Positions 37,007 through 46,168 of a stretch of 64,000 bases of DNA are shown here, piece by piece. The notes below the pieces were generated by a model. That model was not told the origin of the DNA. It saw only the letters and a program-made list of their open reading frames with translations, and ran no database searches. This stretch comes from Polaribacter vadi (GTDB lineage: Bacteria > Bacteroidota > Bacteroidia > Flavobacteriales > Flavobacteriaceae), in contig NZ_JAHKQL010000009.1 of NCBI RefSeq assembly GCF_018861005.1, positions 42,059 to 106,058 on the forward strand, read 5' to 3'. A program made the translations under genes and the position numbers. Position 1 is the stretch's first letter, and every line of letters begins with the position of its first letter.

Positions 37007-37408
37007 TTATTGTTCTTTATTTGATAGTGCATTTAAAATTTTAATAGCTTTTTCAGAGTCTTTTTTATCAACAAAAATATGATCGTGATAATAACCAGCA
37101 ATTACATTACAACTAATATTGTTTTTTGCTAATTCTGATGAAAATATTGCAGTTAAACCTACAGCATCTAAAGAAGAGTGAATATTTAAAGTAATCCAAG
37201 AAGCAATATATTCATAGTTTAGGTTTAGTTTGTCAGCTTTTTCTTTTTCAATAACTATAGTTGTTCCCTCTATTTCTTTAAACTCGCAAATGGTATCTTT
37301 TCTATTAATTTTAGTAATGTCTTTAATAGTAGAAAATATATAATCTCCATCATTTAATTTTGGAGACATACTTTTTATTAATTCAGATAAATTTGTTTCT
37401 CCAGCCAT
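37007..37408 (-). CDS. ACT domain-containing protein (DUF2241-like)
   Basis: 133 residues, cytoplasmic. The N-terminal part carries [19 protein letters not shown], and the C-terminal part [54 protein letters not shown] forms an ACT-like fold. This is the layout of a small stand-alone ACT family, thought to bind amino acids, with no known partner. It lies close to the amino-acid genes but on the other strand, so a regulatory link to them is only a guess. Confidence 0.8.
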   Translation of the reverse strand: MAGETNLSELIKSMSPKLNDGDYIFSTIKDITKINRKDTICEFKEIEGTTIVIEKEKADKLNLNYEYIASWITLNIHSSLDAVGLTAIFSSELAKNNISCNVIAGYYHDHIFVDKKDSEKAIKILNALSNKEQ

Positions 37409-37427
37409 TTAATAAGTTTTTTTGTTT

Positions 37428-37470
37428 AAAGAGATAAATAGTAAATTTTCTATTACTTTTTCTCTTTAAT
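37428..37470. repeat. AGA-rich intergenic palindrome, copy 2
   Basis: AAAGAGA (37428-37434) pairs with TCTCTTT (37461-37467). The segment 37431-37470 matches 29981-30020 in its first 15 bases and in the T/C-rich end. It overlaps the last codons of the nuclease-type gene ending at 37453 and could act as its terminator. Confidence 0.55.
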
Positions 37471-38508
37471 CAAATACATATATACAGGAAAATGATCAGA
37501 ATAACCACCAGTATAACCTCCGTTAGAAAAACTTCTGAAAGGGTAACCTTTATATTGACCTTTTTTACCACTTAAAAAACGTTTATTAAAAATTTTTGCT
37601 TGAAACATTTTGTAATCAGAAAAATCTTTTTCGCCTTTATCTAAAAGAGGAGAAGAAATTAAAATCATATCAAAAAGATTTAAATTATCTCTATATGCTA
37701 AAGTATTAAAACCTCTTCTATGTAATTCTTCATAAGGATTATAAATATCTAAAGAGTCTACATTTTTCTTTTTAGCTTTTGTTTTTAAAACTTTTTTAAA
37801 ACTAGAATTTATTGGGTCGTCATTAAAATCTCCCATAATTATAATTTTTGCATTTGGGTCTTTTTCACGTACTTGCGCAATAATTTTTGTGTTTTGAAAT
37901 GCTGCTTTTTCACGTAAAGGTCTACTTTTTGCTTCACCACCACTTCTAGAAGGCCAATGGTTTACAATAACATGAATAAGTTCATCATCTAAATAACCAG
38001 AAACTAATAATTGATCTCTTGTATAAACAGGAAAATTATTTCTGTAAATTTTAGGGTTAAAAGCTTCGTGAAAAACAGGTTTAAAATATCTTTTTTGATA
38101 TAATAAAGCTACATCAATTCCACGTTTGTCTGGCGAATCGTAATGTATAATGCCATATCCTTTTTTTCTTAAACGTTCAGATTTTACTAAATCTTCTAAA
38201 ACACTTAGGTTTTCTACTTCAGAAACACCTATAATAGCAGGGCTAGTTTTTGCTTTATCTGCACCAATTTGTACTATAACAGAACCTAATTTGTCAATCT
38301 TGTCCCAATATACTTTAGATCGGTTTGCTTTTAATTCCATCATTGGGCTAGCTTCATCATTAATAGTAGTATCATTAATGGTATCAAAAAGATTTTCTAA
38401 ATTATAGAAAGCAAGTGTTCTAATATTGTATTGTTTCCCTTTACTTTGAGAAAAAGAAATAGAAACAGTTAAAAAAAGAATTGCAAAAAAAGATAAATAT
38501 TTATTCAT
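37453..38508 (-). CDS. Secreted endonuclease/exonuclease/phosphatase-family protein
   Basis: 351 residues from ATG 38508, which gives a clean signal peptide (MNKYLSFFAILFLTVSISFSQ). The remainder is one EEP domain with the expected catalytic and metal residues: N36 in FYNLENLFD, E97 in GVSEVEN, the YDSPDKRGIDVALL region, H184 in NHWPSRSGG, D227/N229 in IMGDFNDDP, and H339 in YSDHFP. This fits a secreted DNase/RNase or phosphodiesterase. It is divergent from a TonB receptor and DUF5689 lipoprotein pair. I recall that association from Bacteroidota genomes as a probable nucleic-acid or phosphate scavenging locus. A good promoter lies at 38557-38529. Confidence 0.88.
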   Translation of the reverse strand: MNKYLSFFAILFLTVSISFSQSKGKQYNIRTLAFYNLENLFDTINDTTINDEASPMMELKANRSKVYWDKIDKLGSVIVQIGADKAKTSPAIIGVSEVENLSVLEDLVKSERLRKKGYGIIHYDSPDKRGIDVALLYQKRYFKPVFHEAFNPKIYRNNFPVYTRDQLLVSGYLDDELIHVIVNHWPSRSGGEAKSRPLREKAAFQNTKIIAQVREKDPNAKIIIMGDFNDDPINSSFKKVLKTKAKKKNVDSLDIYNPYEELHRRGFNTLAYRDNLNLFDMILISSPLLDKGEKDFSDYKMFQAKIFNKRFLSGKKGQYKGYPFRSFSNGGYTGGYSDHFPVYMYLIKEKK

Positions 38509-38528
38509 TATGGTTATATTTAGATTTG

Positions 38529-38557
38529 CAAATTTATGAAACAAATTTTAAGCCAAA
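38529..38557 (-). promoter_or_regulatory. Promoter of the secreted nuclease-type gene
   Basis: On the minus strand TTTG (38557-38554) and TAAATTTG (38536-38529) are 17 bases apart, matching the Bacteroidota consensus. The start codon lies 20 bases downstream. Confidence 0.6.
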
Positions 38558-38654
38558 AATTATATAATGTTATGTTAACATTAGAATTTCTTAAAATTTC
38601 TTAAATTTACACCCGTTTTTAACAAAAAAAATAACGAAATATAATCAAACATTT

Positions 38655-41462
38655 ATGAAAAAAAATATTTTATCAATATTTATGTCATTATTCTTGCTTT
38701 GCGGAATAAATGCACAGAATATTGTAAAAGGAGTTGTTGCAGATAGCGATTCCGAAAATCCTCTAGCTAGTGTTTTGGTAAGCGTTATAAATACTAATTA
38801 TAATCAAGAAACTGGTTCTGATGGTGTATTTGTAATAGAAAGCATACCAAATGGAACTTATATCTTAGAGGTAAAATTATTAGGTTATGAAACTCAAAAT
38901 TTTCCTATAGAACTAAATGGCAAAACAATAGATTTAGGGAGTATTCTACTATATAAAGATATTACTGTAGATCAAGATTTAAGTTTAATTACCATCACAG
39001 ACGATGAATTAAATGATGATGCAAGTGCTGCAGATAATATTTCTGGTTTATTACAAGCTTCTAGAGATCTTTATTTAAGAACTGCAGCTTATGAGTTTAG
39101 TTCTTCATTTTTTAGAATTAAAGGTTTAGATTCAGAAAATGGTAAAGTGCTTATAAACGGTTTAGATATGAATAAGCTCTATAGTGGAAGACCACAATGG
39201 AGTAACTGGGGTGGTTTAAACGATGTTTTAAGAAATCAAGAATTTAGCAATGGTTTAACACCTTCTGCATATACATTTGGTGGTGTGTTAGGTTCTACAA
39301 ATATAAATGTTAGAGCAGCAGAACAAAGAGCAGGTACAAGAGTTTCTTATTCTTCATCTAACAGAAGTTATGCTCACAGACTTATGGTTACTCATTCTTC
39401 TGGTTTGTCTCAAGATGGTTGGGCTTACACAGTTGCAGCAAGTAGAAGATCTGCTTTAGAGGGTTTTGTAGATGGTACAAGTTATAATGCAATTTCTATG
39501 TTTGCATCCGTAGAAAAGAAATTCAATGAAAAACATAGTATCAATTTTACTTCTATAAGTGCTTTTAATAGAAGAGGTAAATCAGCTCCGCAAACACAAG
39601 AAGTTTTTGATTTAAAAGGTATCGCATACAATTCGTACTGGGGATATCAAAATGGACAAATGAGAAACTCTCGTATAAAAGAGGTCTTTGAACCAATTTT
39701 AATGTTGAATCATTATTGGACTTTAAGTGATAAAACATCTATAAATACAAATGTTTCTTATCAATTTGGTAGAACTGGTAATAGTAGAATAGATAATAAT
39801 GGAACTAGAGTAGATGGAACTGCTGTTGATGGTAATGGAAACCCATATATTGTAAATCTTGGTGCATCTAATCCAGATCCTACATATTACCAAAAATTAC
39901 CAAGTTACGGTTTAAGACAAGGTTATTCTAATATTTACGGTATTCAGCAAAACTTTTTAAATGATGGCCAATTAGATTGGGATAGTTTATATAATGCTAA
40001 TTTAAACCCTGCAAATGGTGGTAATTCTTCTTATGTTTTATATGAAGACAGAAATGATGATAAGCAACTAACAATTAATAGTATTCTTGCACACGAAGTT
40101 TCTGATAACGTTACTATAAATGGAAGGTTGCAATACACACAATTAAAATCTGAAAACTTTGCAGAAGTAATCGATTTATTGGGTGGTACAGGTTATTTAG
40201 ATGCAGATTCTTTTGCAGATTCTTTCGATGAGAAACAGAATGATTTATTAAACCCTTTAAATGTTGTAGGAGAAGGAGATAAATTTAAATACAACTTCGA
40301 TTTAAACTCAAGTGTAATTGATGCTTTTGTTCAAGGGCAATTTAAATATAATAAAGTAGATTTTTATTTAGCTGCAAATGTATCAAGAACTACACACCAA
40401 AGAGAAGGGTTATTCCAAAATGGAGGTTTTGCAGACAATTCTTTAGGTAAATCTGATGAATTATCTTTTTCTAATTACGGAGCAAAAGGAGGTTTTACCT
40501 ATAAATTTACAGGGCGTCATTTACTTGATTTTAATGCAGGTTATTTAACAAAAGCACCTAATTTAAGAAACTCATTTTCTAACTCAAGAGAAAATAATAG
40601 TACTGTAGACAATTTAACAAGCGAAAAAGTACTTGCTACAGATATTAGTTACATTTTTAGGGGGCCAATTATTCAAGCTAAATTAACAGGTTATTATATT
40701 AAATCCCAAGATGCAACAGAAATTTCTTTTTTCTTTGCTGATGGAATTGGAGGAGACAATACAGCCTTTGTACAAGAAGTTTTATCAGGTATTGATAAGA
40801 AGAATTTTGGAGCAGAATTTGGTATAGAAGCACAAGTTACACCAACTATTAAATTAAAAGCAGCAGGTAATATTGGTCAGTACACTTATGATAATAATCC
40901 AAATTTATACTTAACTACAGAAAACAATACTCGTTCTCAAGAAGCAGGTTTTGTAGATGGTCGTAAAGATTTTGGTGAAGCCAATCTTAAAAATTACAAA
41001 TTAGCAGCTGGTCCACAAACAGCTTATTCAGTTGGTTTTGAATATAGAGATCCAGATTATTGGTTTGTAGGTGCAACTGCAAACTTTTTCGATAATGTTT
41101 ATGTAGATATAGCTCCTTTAACAAGAACATCTAACTTTGCAGATGATGGAGGAGTTCCTTTTAACGATTATGATGAAGATATTGCTAGAGAATTGTTACA
41201 ACAAGAAAAGTTTGATAATTATATGGTAGTAAATATGATTGGTGGTAAATCTTGGAAAATAGGTAATCAATACATTAGCCTTTTTGCTAGTATTGGTAAT
41301 ATTTTTAACACTGAGTACAAATCAGGTGGTTTTGAGCAAGGTAGAAATGCAAATTATAGAGAACTAAAAGCAGATAAAGAATTAGATACACCTGTTTTTG
41401 GAAACAAATATTGGTTTGGTAGAGGAACAAATTACTTCTTAAACTTAAGCTACAGATTTTAA
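38655..41462 (+). CDS. TonB-dependent receptor with carboxypeptidase-regulatory-like N-terminal domain
   Basis: 935 residues, outer membrane. Signal peptide (MKKNILSIFMSLFLLCGINAQ), then a CarboxypepD_reg-like beta-sandwich (about 22-105: VKGVVADSDSENPLASVLVSV ... GYETQNF). The plug domain follows (about 135-245, RIKGLDSENGKVLINGL...GSTNINVRA), and a long beta-barrel ends in the C-terminal signature NYFLNLSYRF. It imports a bound nutrient with TonB energy. Its partner, the DUF5689 lipoprotein 34 bases downstream, is a likely surface-binding subunit. The divergent nuclease suggests the substrate derives from nucleic acids or phosphate esters; this is inference. Confidence 0.92.
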   Translation: MKKNILSIFMSLFLLCGINAQNIVKGVVADSDSENPLASVLVSVINTNYNQETGSDGVFVIESIPNGTYILEVKLLGYETQNFPIELNGKTIDLGSILLYKDITVDQDLSLITITDDELNDDASAADNISGLLQASRDLYLRTAAYEFSSSFFRIKGLDSENGKVLINGLDMNKLYSGRPQWSNWGGLNDVLRNQEFSNGLTPSAYTFGGVLGSTNINVRAAEQRAGTRVSYSSSNRSYAHRLMVTHSSGLSQDGWAYTVAASRRSALEGFVDGTSYNAISMFASVEKKFNEKHSINFTSISAFNRRGKSAPQTQEVFDLKGIAYNSYWGYQNGQMRNSRIKEVFEPILMLNHYWTLSDKTSINTNVSYQFGRTGNSRIDNNGTRVDGTAVDGNGNPYIVNLGASNPDPTYYQKLPSYGLRQGYSNIYGIQQNFLNDGQLDWDSLYNANLNPANGGNSSYVLYEDRNDDKQLTINSILAHEVSDNVTINGRLQYTQLKSENFAEVIDLLGGTGYLDADSFADSFDEKQNDLLNPLNVVGEGDKFKYNFDLNSSVIDAFVQGQFKYNKVDFYLAANVSRTTHQREGLFQNGGFADNSLGKSDELSFSNYGAKGGFTYKFTGRHLLDFNAGYLTKAPNLRNSFSNSRENNSTVDNLTSEKVLATDISYIFRGPIIQAKLTGYYIKSQDATEISFFFADGIGGDNTAFVQEVLSGIDKKNFGAEFGIEAQVTPTIKLKAAGNIGQYTYDNNPNLYLTTENNTRSQEAGFVDGRKDFGEANLKNYKLAAGPQTAYSVGFEYRDPDYWFVGATANFFDNVYVDIAPLTRTSNFADDGGVPFNDYDEDIARELLQQEKFDNYMVVNMIGGKSWKIGNQYISLFASIGNIFNTEYKSGGFEQGRNANYRELKADKELDTPVFGNKYWFGRGTNYFLNLSYRF

Positions 41463-41496
41463 ATAAAAAATAAAAAAATAATTAATAAATACAATT

Positions 41497-42936
41497 ATGA
41501 AAACAAATAAAATTTACGGCTTTTTATCATTAATAATGGTGGCCTTAACAATATTTTCTTGTGTAGAAGATGGCGATTTTGCAGTGCCAAACGTATCTGT
41601 AGTAGAACCAGATATTACAGTTAATTCTTCAGTTTTAGCCATTCAAACAGCGTTACAACAAGAGTACAACTCTACAGGAGATATTACATATACTTTTTAT
41701 GAAAATGAAGACAACCCTACTTATGTAGAAGCTTATGTTGTTTCTAGTGATGCAACAGGTAATTTTTACAAAAAGTTAATTGTACAAGACAATCCAGAAA
41801 ACCCAACAGCAGGTATAGAAATTGTATTAAACCAAACTTCATTAGGTGAAACTTACGAAGTAGGTAGAAAAATTTATATTAAATTAGATGGTTTATCTGT
41901 TTCTTATGATGATGGAGAAAGCGCTAGTTGGATAAACCCAACAAACGATGTTTTGGGTAAATACGTTTTAGGTGTTTTAGCAGGTGATCAAGTAGATGAT
42001 ATACCATCAACAGAAATTGAAAACCATATTTGGAGATCTGCTACAACAGTAGATATTGTGCCAACTTCAATTCAATTAGCAGATATTACAGATGCACACA
42101 TAAATACAATGATTCAATTACCTTCTGCTCAATTCTTAAAATCTGATGTAGCTAAAACTTTTGCTGGTGAATCTAGTGACGAGTATGATGGTTTTAGAAC
42201 TATTTTTGAGTGCGATACAGAAGCTACAATTCAACTACAAACAAGTACTTTTGCTAGTTTTAAATCGAATTTAGTACCTCAAGGTAAAGGTTCTTTTACA
42301 GGAGTTTTATCTAAAGATTATGCATCTGAATTTTTAGTAGCTGTTGTAAATAAACCATCTGATATGGATTTTACAGATGATGCTAGATGTGATCCTCCAG
42401 TTTTAGAATGTACAGGTACTGTTGGTGGTAGTACAATTTTATTAGAAGAAGATTTTGAAAGCATTTCTTCTGCAACTGCTTTAACTGCTGCAGGATGGAC
42501 AAATGTAAACGTAAATGGAGGTAGTACTCTTTATTCTTCTACAAGTTTTAGTGGTAACAGATATGTGCAAATAAGTGCATATAATAGTGATGAGTCTCCT
42601 TTAGAAGTTTGGTTAGTTACGCCAGAAGTAGATTTAGATTCAACAACTGATGAAGAGTTAACATTTGAAACAAATACAGGTTATGATAATGGTGCTGCAC
42701 TTACAGCATTTGTTTCTTCAGATTTTACAGGAGATGTAACAACAGCAACTTGGTTAAAAGTTGATGCAGATTTATCTTCAGGACCAACTTCTGGTTATAA
42801 TTCTTTTTCTAGTTCAGGTTCTATAAACATATCTTGTTTAACAGGTAAATTACATGTTGCCTTTAGATATGTTGGTGCAGATAATGGAGTTACAACTACT
42901 TTTCAAGTAGATAATGTAAAAATTTCAGGAAACTAA
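41497..42936 (+). CDS. DUF5689 lipoprotein with C-terminal choice-of-anchor-like domain
   Basis: 479 residues. Lipoprotein signal with lipidation at C22 (TIFSCVEDGDF). Residues 30-300 match DUF5689: YVEAYVVSSDATGNFYKKLIVQD, GRKIYIKLDGL, and the closing FLVAVVNKPSDMDF. Residues 310-479 form a separate jelly-roll of the choice-of-anchor/cleaved-adhesin kind (EEDFESISSATALTAAGWTN...VWLVTPEVDL...FQVDNVKISGN), probably carbohydrate or ligand binding. It is co-transcribed with the TonB receptor, making a SusC/SusD-like pair without a classical SusD. It ends at a strong terminator. Confidence 0.88.
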   Translation: MKTNKIYGFLSLIMVALTIFSCVEDGDFAVPNVSVVEPDITVNSSVLAIQTALQQEYNSTGDITYTFYENEDNPTYVEAYVVSSDATGNFYKKLIVQDNPENPTAGIEIVLNQTSLGETYEVGRKIYIKLDGLSVSYDDGESASWINPTNDVLGKYVLGVLAGDQVDDIPSTEIENHIWRSATTVDIVPTSIQLADITDAHINTMIQLPSAQFLKSDVAKTFAGESSDEYDGFRTIFECDTEATIQLQTSTFASFKSNLVPQGKGSFTGVLSKDYASEFLVAVVNKPSDMDFTDDARCDPPVLECTGTVGGSTILLEEDFESISSATALTAAGWTNVNVNGGSTLYSSTSFSGNRYVQISAYNSDESPLEVWLVTPEVDLDSTTDEELTFETNTGYDNGAALTAFVSSDFTGDVTTATWLKVDADLSSGPTSGYNSFSSSGSINISCLTGKLHVAFRYVGADNGVTTTFQVDNVKISGN

Positions 42937-42962
42937 TCCTTTAGTTTTTTAAAATAATAAAG

Positions 42963-42991
42963 AACCAGTAATTAAGTTTACTGGTTTTTTT
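42963..42991 (+). terminator. Terminator after DUF5689 gene
   Basis: AACCAGTAA (42963-42971) pairs with TTACTGGTT (42978-42986), and a T run reaches 42991. It lies 11 bases before the next start codon. Confidence 0.88.
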
Positions 42992-43002
42992 ATTTTTACA
43001 AA

Positions 43003-43404
43003 ATGGATAAAATAGAACATATAGGAATTGCTGTAAAAGATTTAGAGAAATCGAATCAGCTATTTGCAGCGCTTTTTGGTGAAAAGCATTATAAAACAGA
43101 AGAAGTTTTATCAGAAGGCGTAAAAACCTCTTTCTTTAAAACAGGTCCTAATAAAATAGAGTTGTTACAGGCAACGAATGCAGAAAGTCCTATTGCAAAA
43201 TTTATCGATAAAAAAGGAGAAGGAATTCATCATATAGCTTTTGCAGTAAACGATATTGTTTCAGAAATAAAAAGATTAAAAAACGAAGGTTTTATCATCT
43301 TAAACGAAACTCCCAAAAAAGGTGCAGACAACAAATTAGTTGCTTTTTTGCATCCAAAAAGTACAAATGGAGTTCTTATAGAATTGTGCCAAGAAATCAA
43401 TTAG
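43003..43404 (+). CDS. mce: Methylmalonyl-CoA epimerase
   Basis: 133 residues, vicinal-oxygen-chelate fold. It interconverts the (R) and (S) forms of methylmalonyl-CoA in propionate metabolism. Metal ligands fit the family: the first histidine in KIEHIGIAVKDLE, the second in GIHHIAFAVND, and the C-terminal glutamate in NGVLIELCQE. The middle strand KTGPNKIELLQATNAESPIAKFI is also typical. Propionyl-CoA arises from isoleucine, valine, threonine and odd-chain fats. It starts 12 bases behind the previous terminator, and 73 bases separate it from ftsX. Confidence 0.93.
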   Translation: MDKIEHIGIAVKDLEKSNQLFAALFGEKHYKTEEVLSEGVKTSFFKTGPNKIELLQATNAESPIAKFIDKKGEGIHHIAFAVNDIVSEIKRLKNEGFIILNETPKKGADNKLVAFLHPKSTNGVLIELCQEIN

Positions 43405-43477
43405 TTAAAATACTGCAAACTCTTACTATCAACTGAAACGTAATTATTATCTTGCAACGATTTTTAACAGTTAATTA

Positions 43478-44356
43478 ATGTCATCAAAATTTGACTCTTA
43501 TCAAAAAAGACGCTTAACATCTTCTTACATTTCAGTTGTAATTAGTATTGCCTTGGTGCTTTTTATGGTAGGTGTTCTAGGGTTGATATTACTAAAATCT
43601 ACAAAAGCTGCTAACTACGTTAAAGAAAAAGTAGCTATTACACTTTTTATAAAAGATAACGTAACTCAAAAACAAATAAAAACCTTTAGAGAATCTCTAT
43701 TAACAGAAGAATTCACAAAAAAGGCAATTTATACAAGCAAAGCACAAGCAGCAAAAAAATATAGCGAAGAAATTGGTGAAGATTTTTTAGAGTTTTTAGG
43801 AGAAAATCCTTTAAAAAACGGAATAGATATTTACCTGAAAGCAGATTTTGTTACTCCAGAAAAAATTACAGAGTTAGAACAAAGATTTTCTAAAAATGCC
43901 TTTGTTGCTGATGTTTCTTACGATAAACCTTTAATTAATTTGTTAACTAAAAACATTAACAGAATTAGTTTTTGGCTTTTAGTTTTAAGCGGATTTTTTA
44001 GCTTAATTGCAATGATATTAATTAACAGTTCAATTAGATTATCAATTTATTCGAAACGATTTAATATTAAAACCATGCAAATGGTGGGTGCAACCAAAAG
44101 TTTTATTCGTAGACCATTTATTTGGAGAAGTATAAAATTAGGGATGATTGGGGCAATTATAGCTTTAGCAGGTTTAGGAGTTGTTGTATATTATTTAGAT
44201 AAATACATACCAAGTTTACAGTTTTTAGAAGATTATATTACTTTAGGATATATTGCAGTAGGTGTGCTTTTATCAGCATTTATAATAACTTGGATTAGTA
44301 CATTTTTTGCAACACAACGTTTTCTGAATCTAAAAACAGACGAACTTTATTATTAA
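43478..44356 (+). CDS. ftsX: Cell-division ABC transporter permease FtsX
   Basis: 292 residues, inner membrane. Cytoplasmic N-terminus, helix 1 (about 20-42), a periplasmic domain (about 45-165) that regulates cell-wall hydrolases, and three further helices near 167-190, 220-245 and 258-280 (FtsX/MacB-like permease domain). The FtsX-type stretch TMQMVGATKSFIRRPFIWRS lies in the loop after helix 2. FtsE, its ATPase partner, is not in the window, as is usual in Bacteroidota. It is first in the tight block ftsX-DUF3098-uppP-truB, five bases before the next gene. Confidence 0.92.
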   Translation: MSSKFDSYQKRRLTSSYISVVISIALVLFMVGVLGLILLKSTKAANYVKEKVAITLFIKDNVTQKQIKTFRESLLTEEFTKKAIYTSKAQAAKKYSEEIGEDFLEFLGENPLKNGIDIYLKADFVTPEKITELEQRFSKNAFVADVSYDKPLINLLTKNINRISFWLLVLSGFFSLIAMILINSSIRLSIYSKRFNIKTMQMVGATKSFIRRPFIWRSIKLGMIGAIIALAGLGVVVYYLDKYIPSLQFLEDYITLGYIAVGVLLSAFIITWISTFFATQRFLNLKTDELYY

Positions 44357-44361
44357 AAAAT

Positions 44362-44604
44362 ATGAAAAAAGAAATCAATCAAGATCAAGAATTTTTATTC
44401 GGCAAAAAGAACTATATCATTATGCTTATAGGTATTGTTTTTATTACTTTAGGTTTTATTTTTATGTCTGGTGGAGGTAGTGATGATCCTAACGTTTTCA
44501 ATGAAGAAATATACAATTGGCAACGAATTCGTTTAGCGCCAACTTTAGTAATTATAGGATTAGGAATAGAAATTTATGCAATATTAGTAGACCCAAAAAA
44601 ATAA
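44362..44604 (+). CDS. DUF3098 small membrane protein
   Basis: 80 residues with two transmembrane helices (about 18-35 and 56-74) separated by a short loop with MSGGGSDDPNVFNEEIYNWQRI. The GGGSDDP...F..E.(Y/F)...R...AP pattern is the mark of DUF3098, a family found next to ftsX and uppP in Bacteroidota. Gaps of five and three bases to its neighbours make co-translation likely. A role in division or envelope growth follows from context only. Confidence 0.9.
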   Translation: MKKEINQDQEFLFGKKNYIIMLIGIVFITLGFIFMSGGGSDDPNVFNEEIYNWQRIRLAPTLVIIGLGIEIYAILVDPKK

Positions 44605-44607
44605 GCT

Positions 44608-45402
44608 ATGGATGTTTTAGAAGCAATAATTCTTGGAGTTATCCAAGGGTTAACAGAATTTTTACCAGTATCATCTAGTGGTCATTTAGAATTAGCAAAA
44701 GCTATTTTAGGTGATACATCAGTACCAGAAGAAAGTTTAACCTTTACAGTAGTTTTGCATTTTGCTACAGCATTAAGTACTTTGGTTATCTTTAGAAAAG
44801 AAGTGGCAGAAATTTTTAAAGGATTATTCCAATTTAAATGGAATGATGAATTAAAATTTTCTTTAAAAATCATAATTTCTATGATTCCTGCAGTTATTGT
44901 GGGTTTACTTTTTGAAGAGCAATTAGAGTCTTTTTTTGGTGGTAAAATATTATTAGTAGGTGTAATGTTGTTAGTTACAGCTTTACTTTTATTACTTGCA
45001 GACAAGGCAAAAAACACCAATAAAGAAGTGTCTTTTGTAAATTCTGTTATAATAGGTGTTTCTCAAGCAATTGCAATGTTGCCAGGTATTTCTAGATCTG
45101 GTGCAACTATTTCTACTTCAGTTTTATTAGGTATAGACAGAACTAGAGCAGCAAAATTTTCATTTTTAATGGTTGTTCCTTTAATTTTTGGAAAGATTGG
45201 TAAAGATGTTTTAAGTGGCGATTTAAATTTCCAATCATCAGAAATGTTACCAATTTCAGCAGGTTTTATAGCTGCATTTTTAGCAGGTATTTTAGCATGT
45301 AAATGGATGATTGCTTTGGTTAAGAAAAGTAAATTATCTTACTTTTCAATTTACTGTGCAGTAGTTGGTGTAATTGCCATTGGTTATGCACTTTTTAACT
45401 AA
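44608..45402 (+). CDS. uppP: Undecaprenyl-diphosphatase
   Basis: 264 residues, integral membrane protein of the BacA/UppP family. It removes a phosphate from undecaprenyl diphosphate to recycle the lipid carrier of cell-wall synthesis. The two conserved active-site segments are QGLTEFLPVSSSGHLELA (about residues 11-28) and LPGISRSGATISTSVLLG (about 151-168). About eight helices are predicted. It sits in the division/envelope block between DUF3098 and truB. Confidence 0.96.
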   Translation: MDVLEAIILGVIQGLTEFLPVSSSGHLELAKAILGDTSVPEESLTFTVVLHFATALSTLVIFRKEVAEIFKGLFQFKWNDELKFSLKIIISMIPAVIVGLLFEEQLESFFGGKILLVGVMLLVTALLLLLADKAKNTNKEVSFVNSVIIGVSQAIAMLPGISRSGATISTSVLLGIDRTRAAKFSFLMVVPLIFGKIGKDVLSGDLNFQSSEMLPISAGFIAAFLAGILACKWMIALVKKSKLSYFSIYCAVVGVIAIGYALFN

Positions 45403-45465
45403 TTTAGGTTGATGTTCATTTAGTGTTAAACTGATTATCCAAAGTAAGAAACGCTTTATTTTTTA

Positions 45466-46158
45466 ATGATAAGAACAGAAGAAGATTTTAAAAACGGTCA
45501 AGTTTTATTGGTTGATAAACCTTTAACTTGGTCCTCTTTTCAAGTTGTAAATAAATTACGTTGGCATATTAAGCAACGCTTTAATATCAAAAAAATAAAA
45601 GTGGGTCATGCAGGTACTTTAGATCCGCTTGCGACTGGTTTATTAATTATTTGTACAGGTAAGCAAACTAAAGAAATTAACACTTATCAAGGTCAAATTA
45701 AAGAATATACAGGCACTATAACTTTAGGAGCAACAACACCAAGTTACGATTTAGAAACTGAGGTTAACGAGACTTTTGCTATAGAGCATATTACTGAAGC
45801 TCTATTAAAAGAAACTACCCATCAATTTATTGGTAATATTCAGCAAAAACCACCAATTTTTTCTGCTATAAAAAAAGACGGAAAACGTTTATATGAATTG
45901 GCTAGAAAAGGTGAAACTACCGAAATAAAATCAAGAGAAATAACCATTTCTGAATTCGAAATTACAAACATTAATTTACCAAATGTAGATTTTAGAGTGG
46001 TTTGTAGCAAAGGAACTTACATTCGTTCTTTAGCTTACGATTTTGGGAAAGCACTAAATTCTGGCGGACATTTATCAGTCTTAAGAAGAACTAAAATTGG
46101 TGATTTTTCTGTAGATGATGCAGTTTCTATAGAGCAATTTATAGAAGAGTTGGTGTAA
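45466..46158 (+). CDS. truB: tRNA pseudouridine(55) synthase
   Basis: 230 residues. It makes pseudouridine 55 in the T loop of tRNAs. The catalytic aspartate is D53 in GHAGTLDPLATGLL. Other family motifs are VDKPLTWSSFQVV, GTITLGATTPSYD, QKPPIFSAIKKDGKRLYELAR and KGTYIRSLAYDFG. It lacks the C-terminal PUA domain present in the longer E. coli enzyme, which is normal for short TruB forms. It is the last gene of the block, 63 bases after uppP, convergent with marC ten bases away. Confidence 0.96.
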   Translation: MIRTEEDFKNGQVLLVDKPLTWSSFQVVNKLRWHIKQRFNIKKIKVGHAGTLDPLATGLLIICTGKQTKEINTYQGQIKEYTGTITLGATTPSYDLETEVNETFAIEHITEALLKETTHQFIGNIQQKPPIFSAIKKDGKRLYELARKGETTEIKSREITISEFEITNINLPNVDFRVVCSKGTYIRSLAYDFGKALNSGGHLSVLRRTKIGDFSVDDAVSIEQFIEELV

Positions 46159-46168
46159 TTGTAATTTA

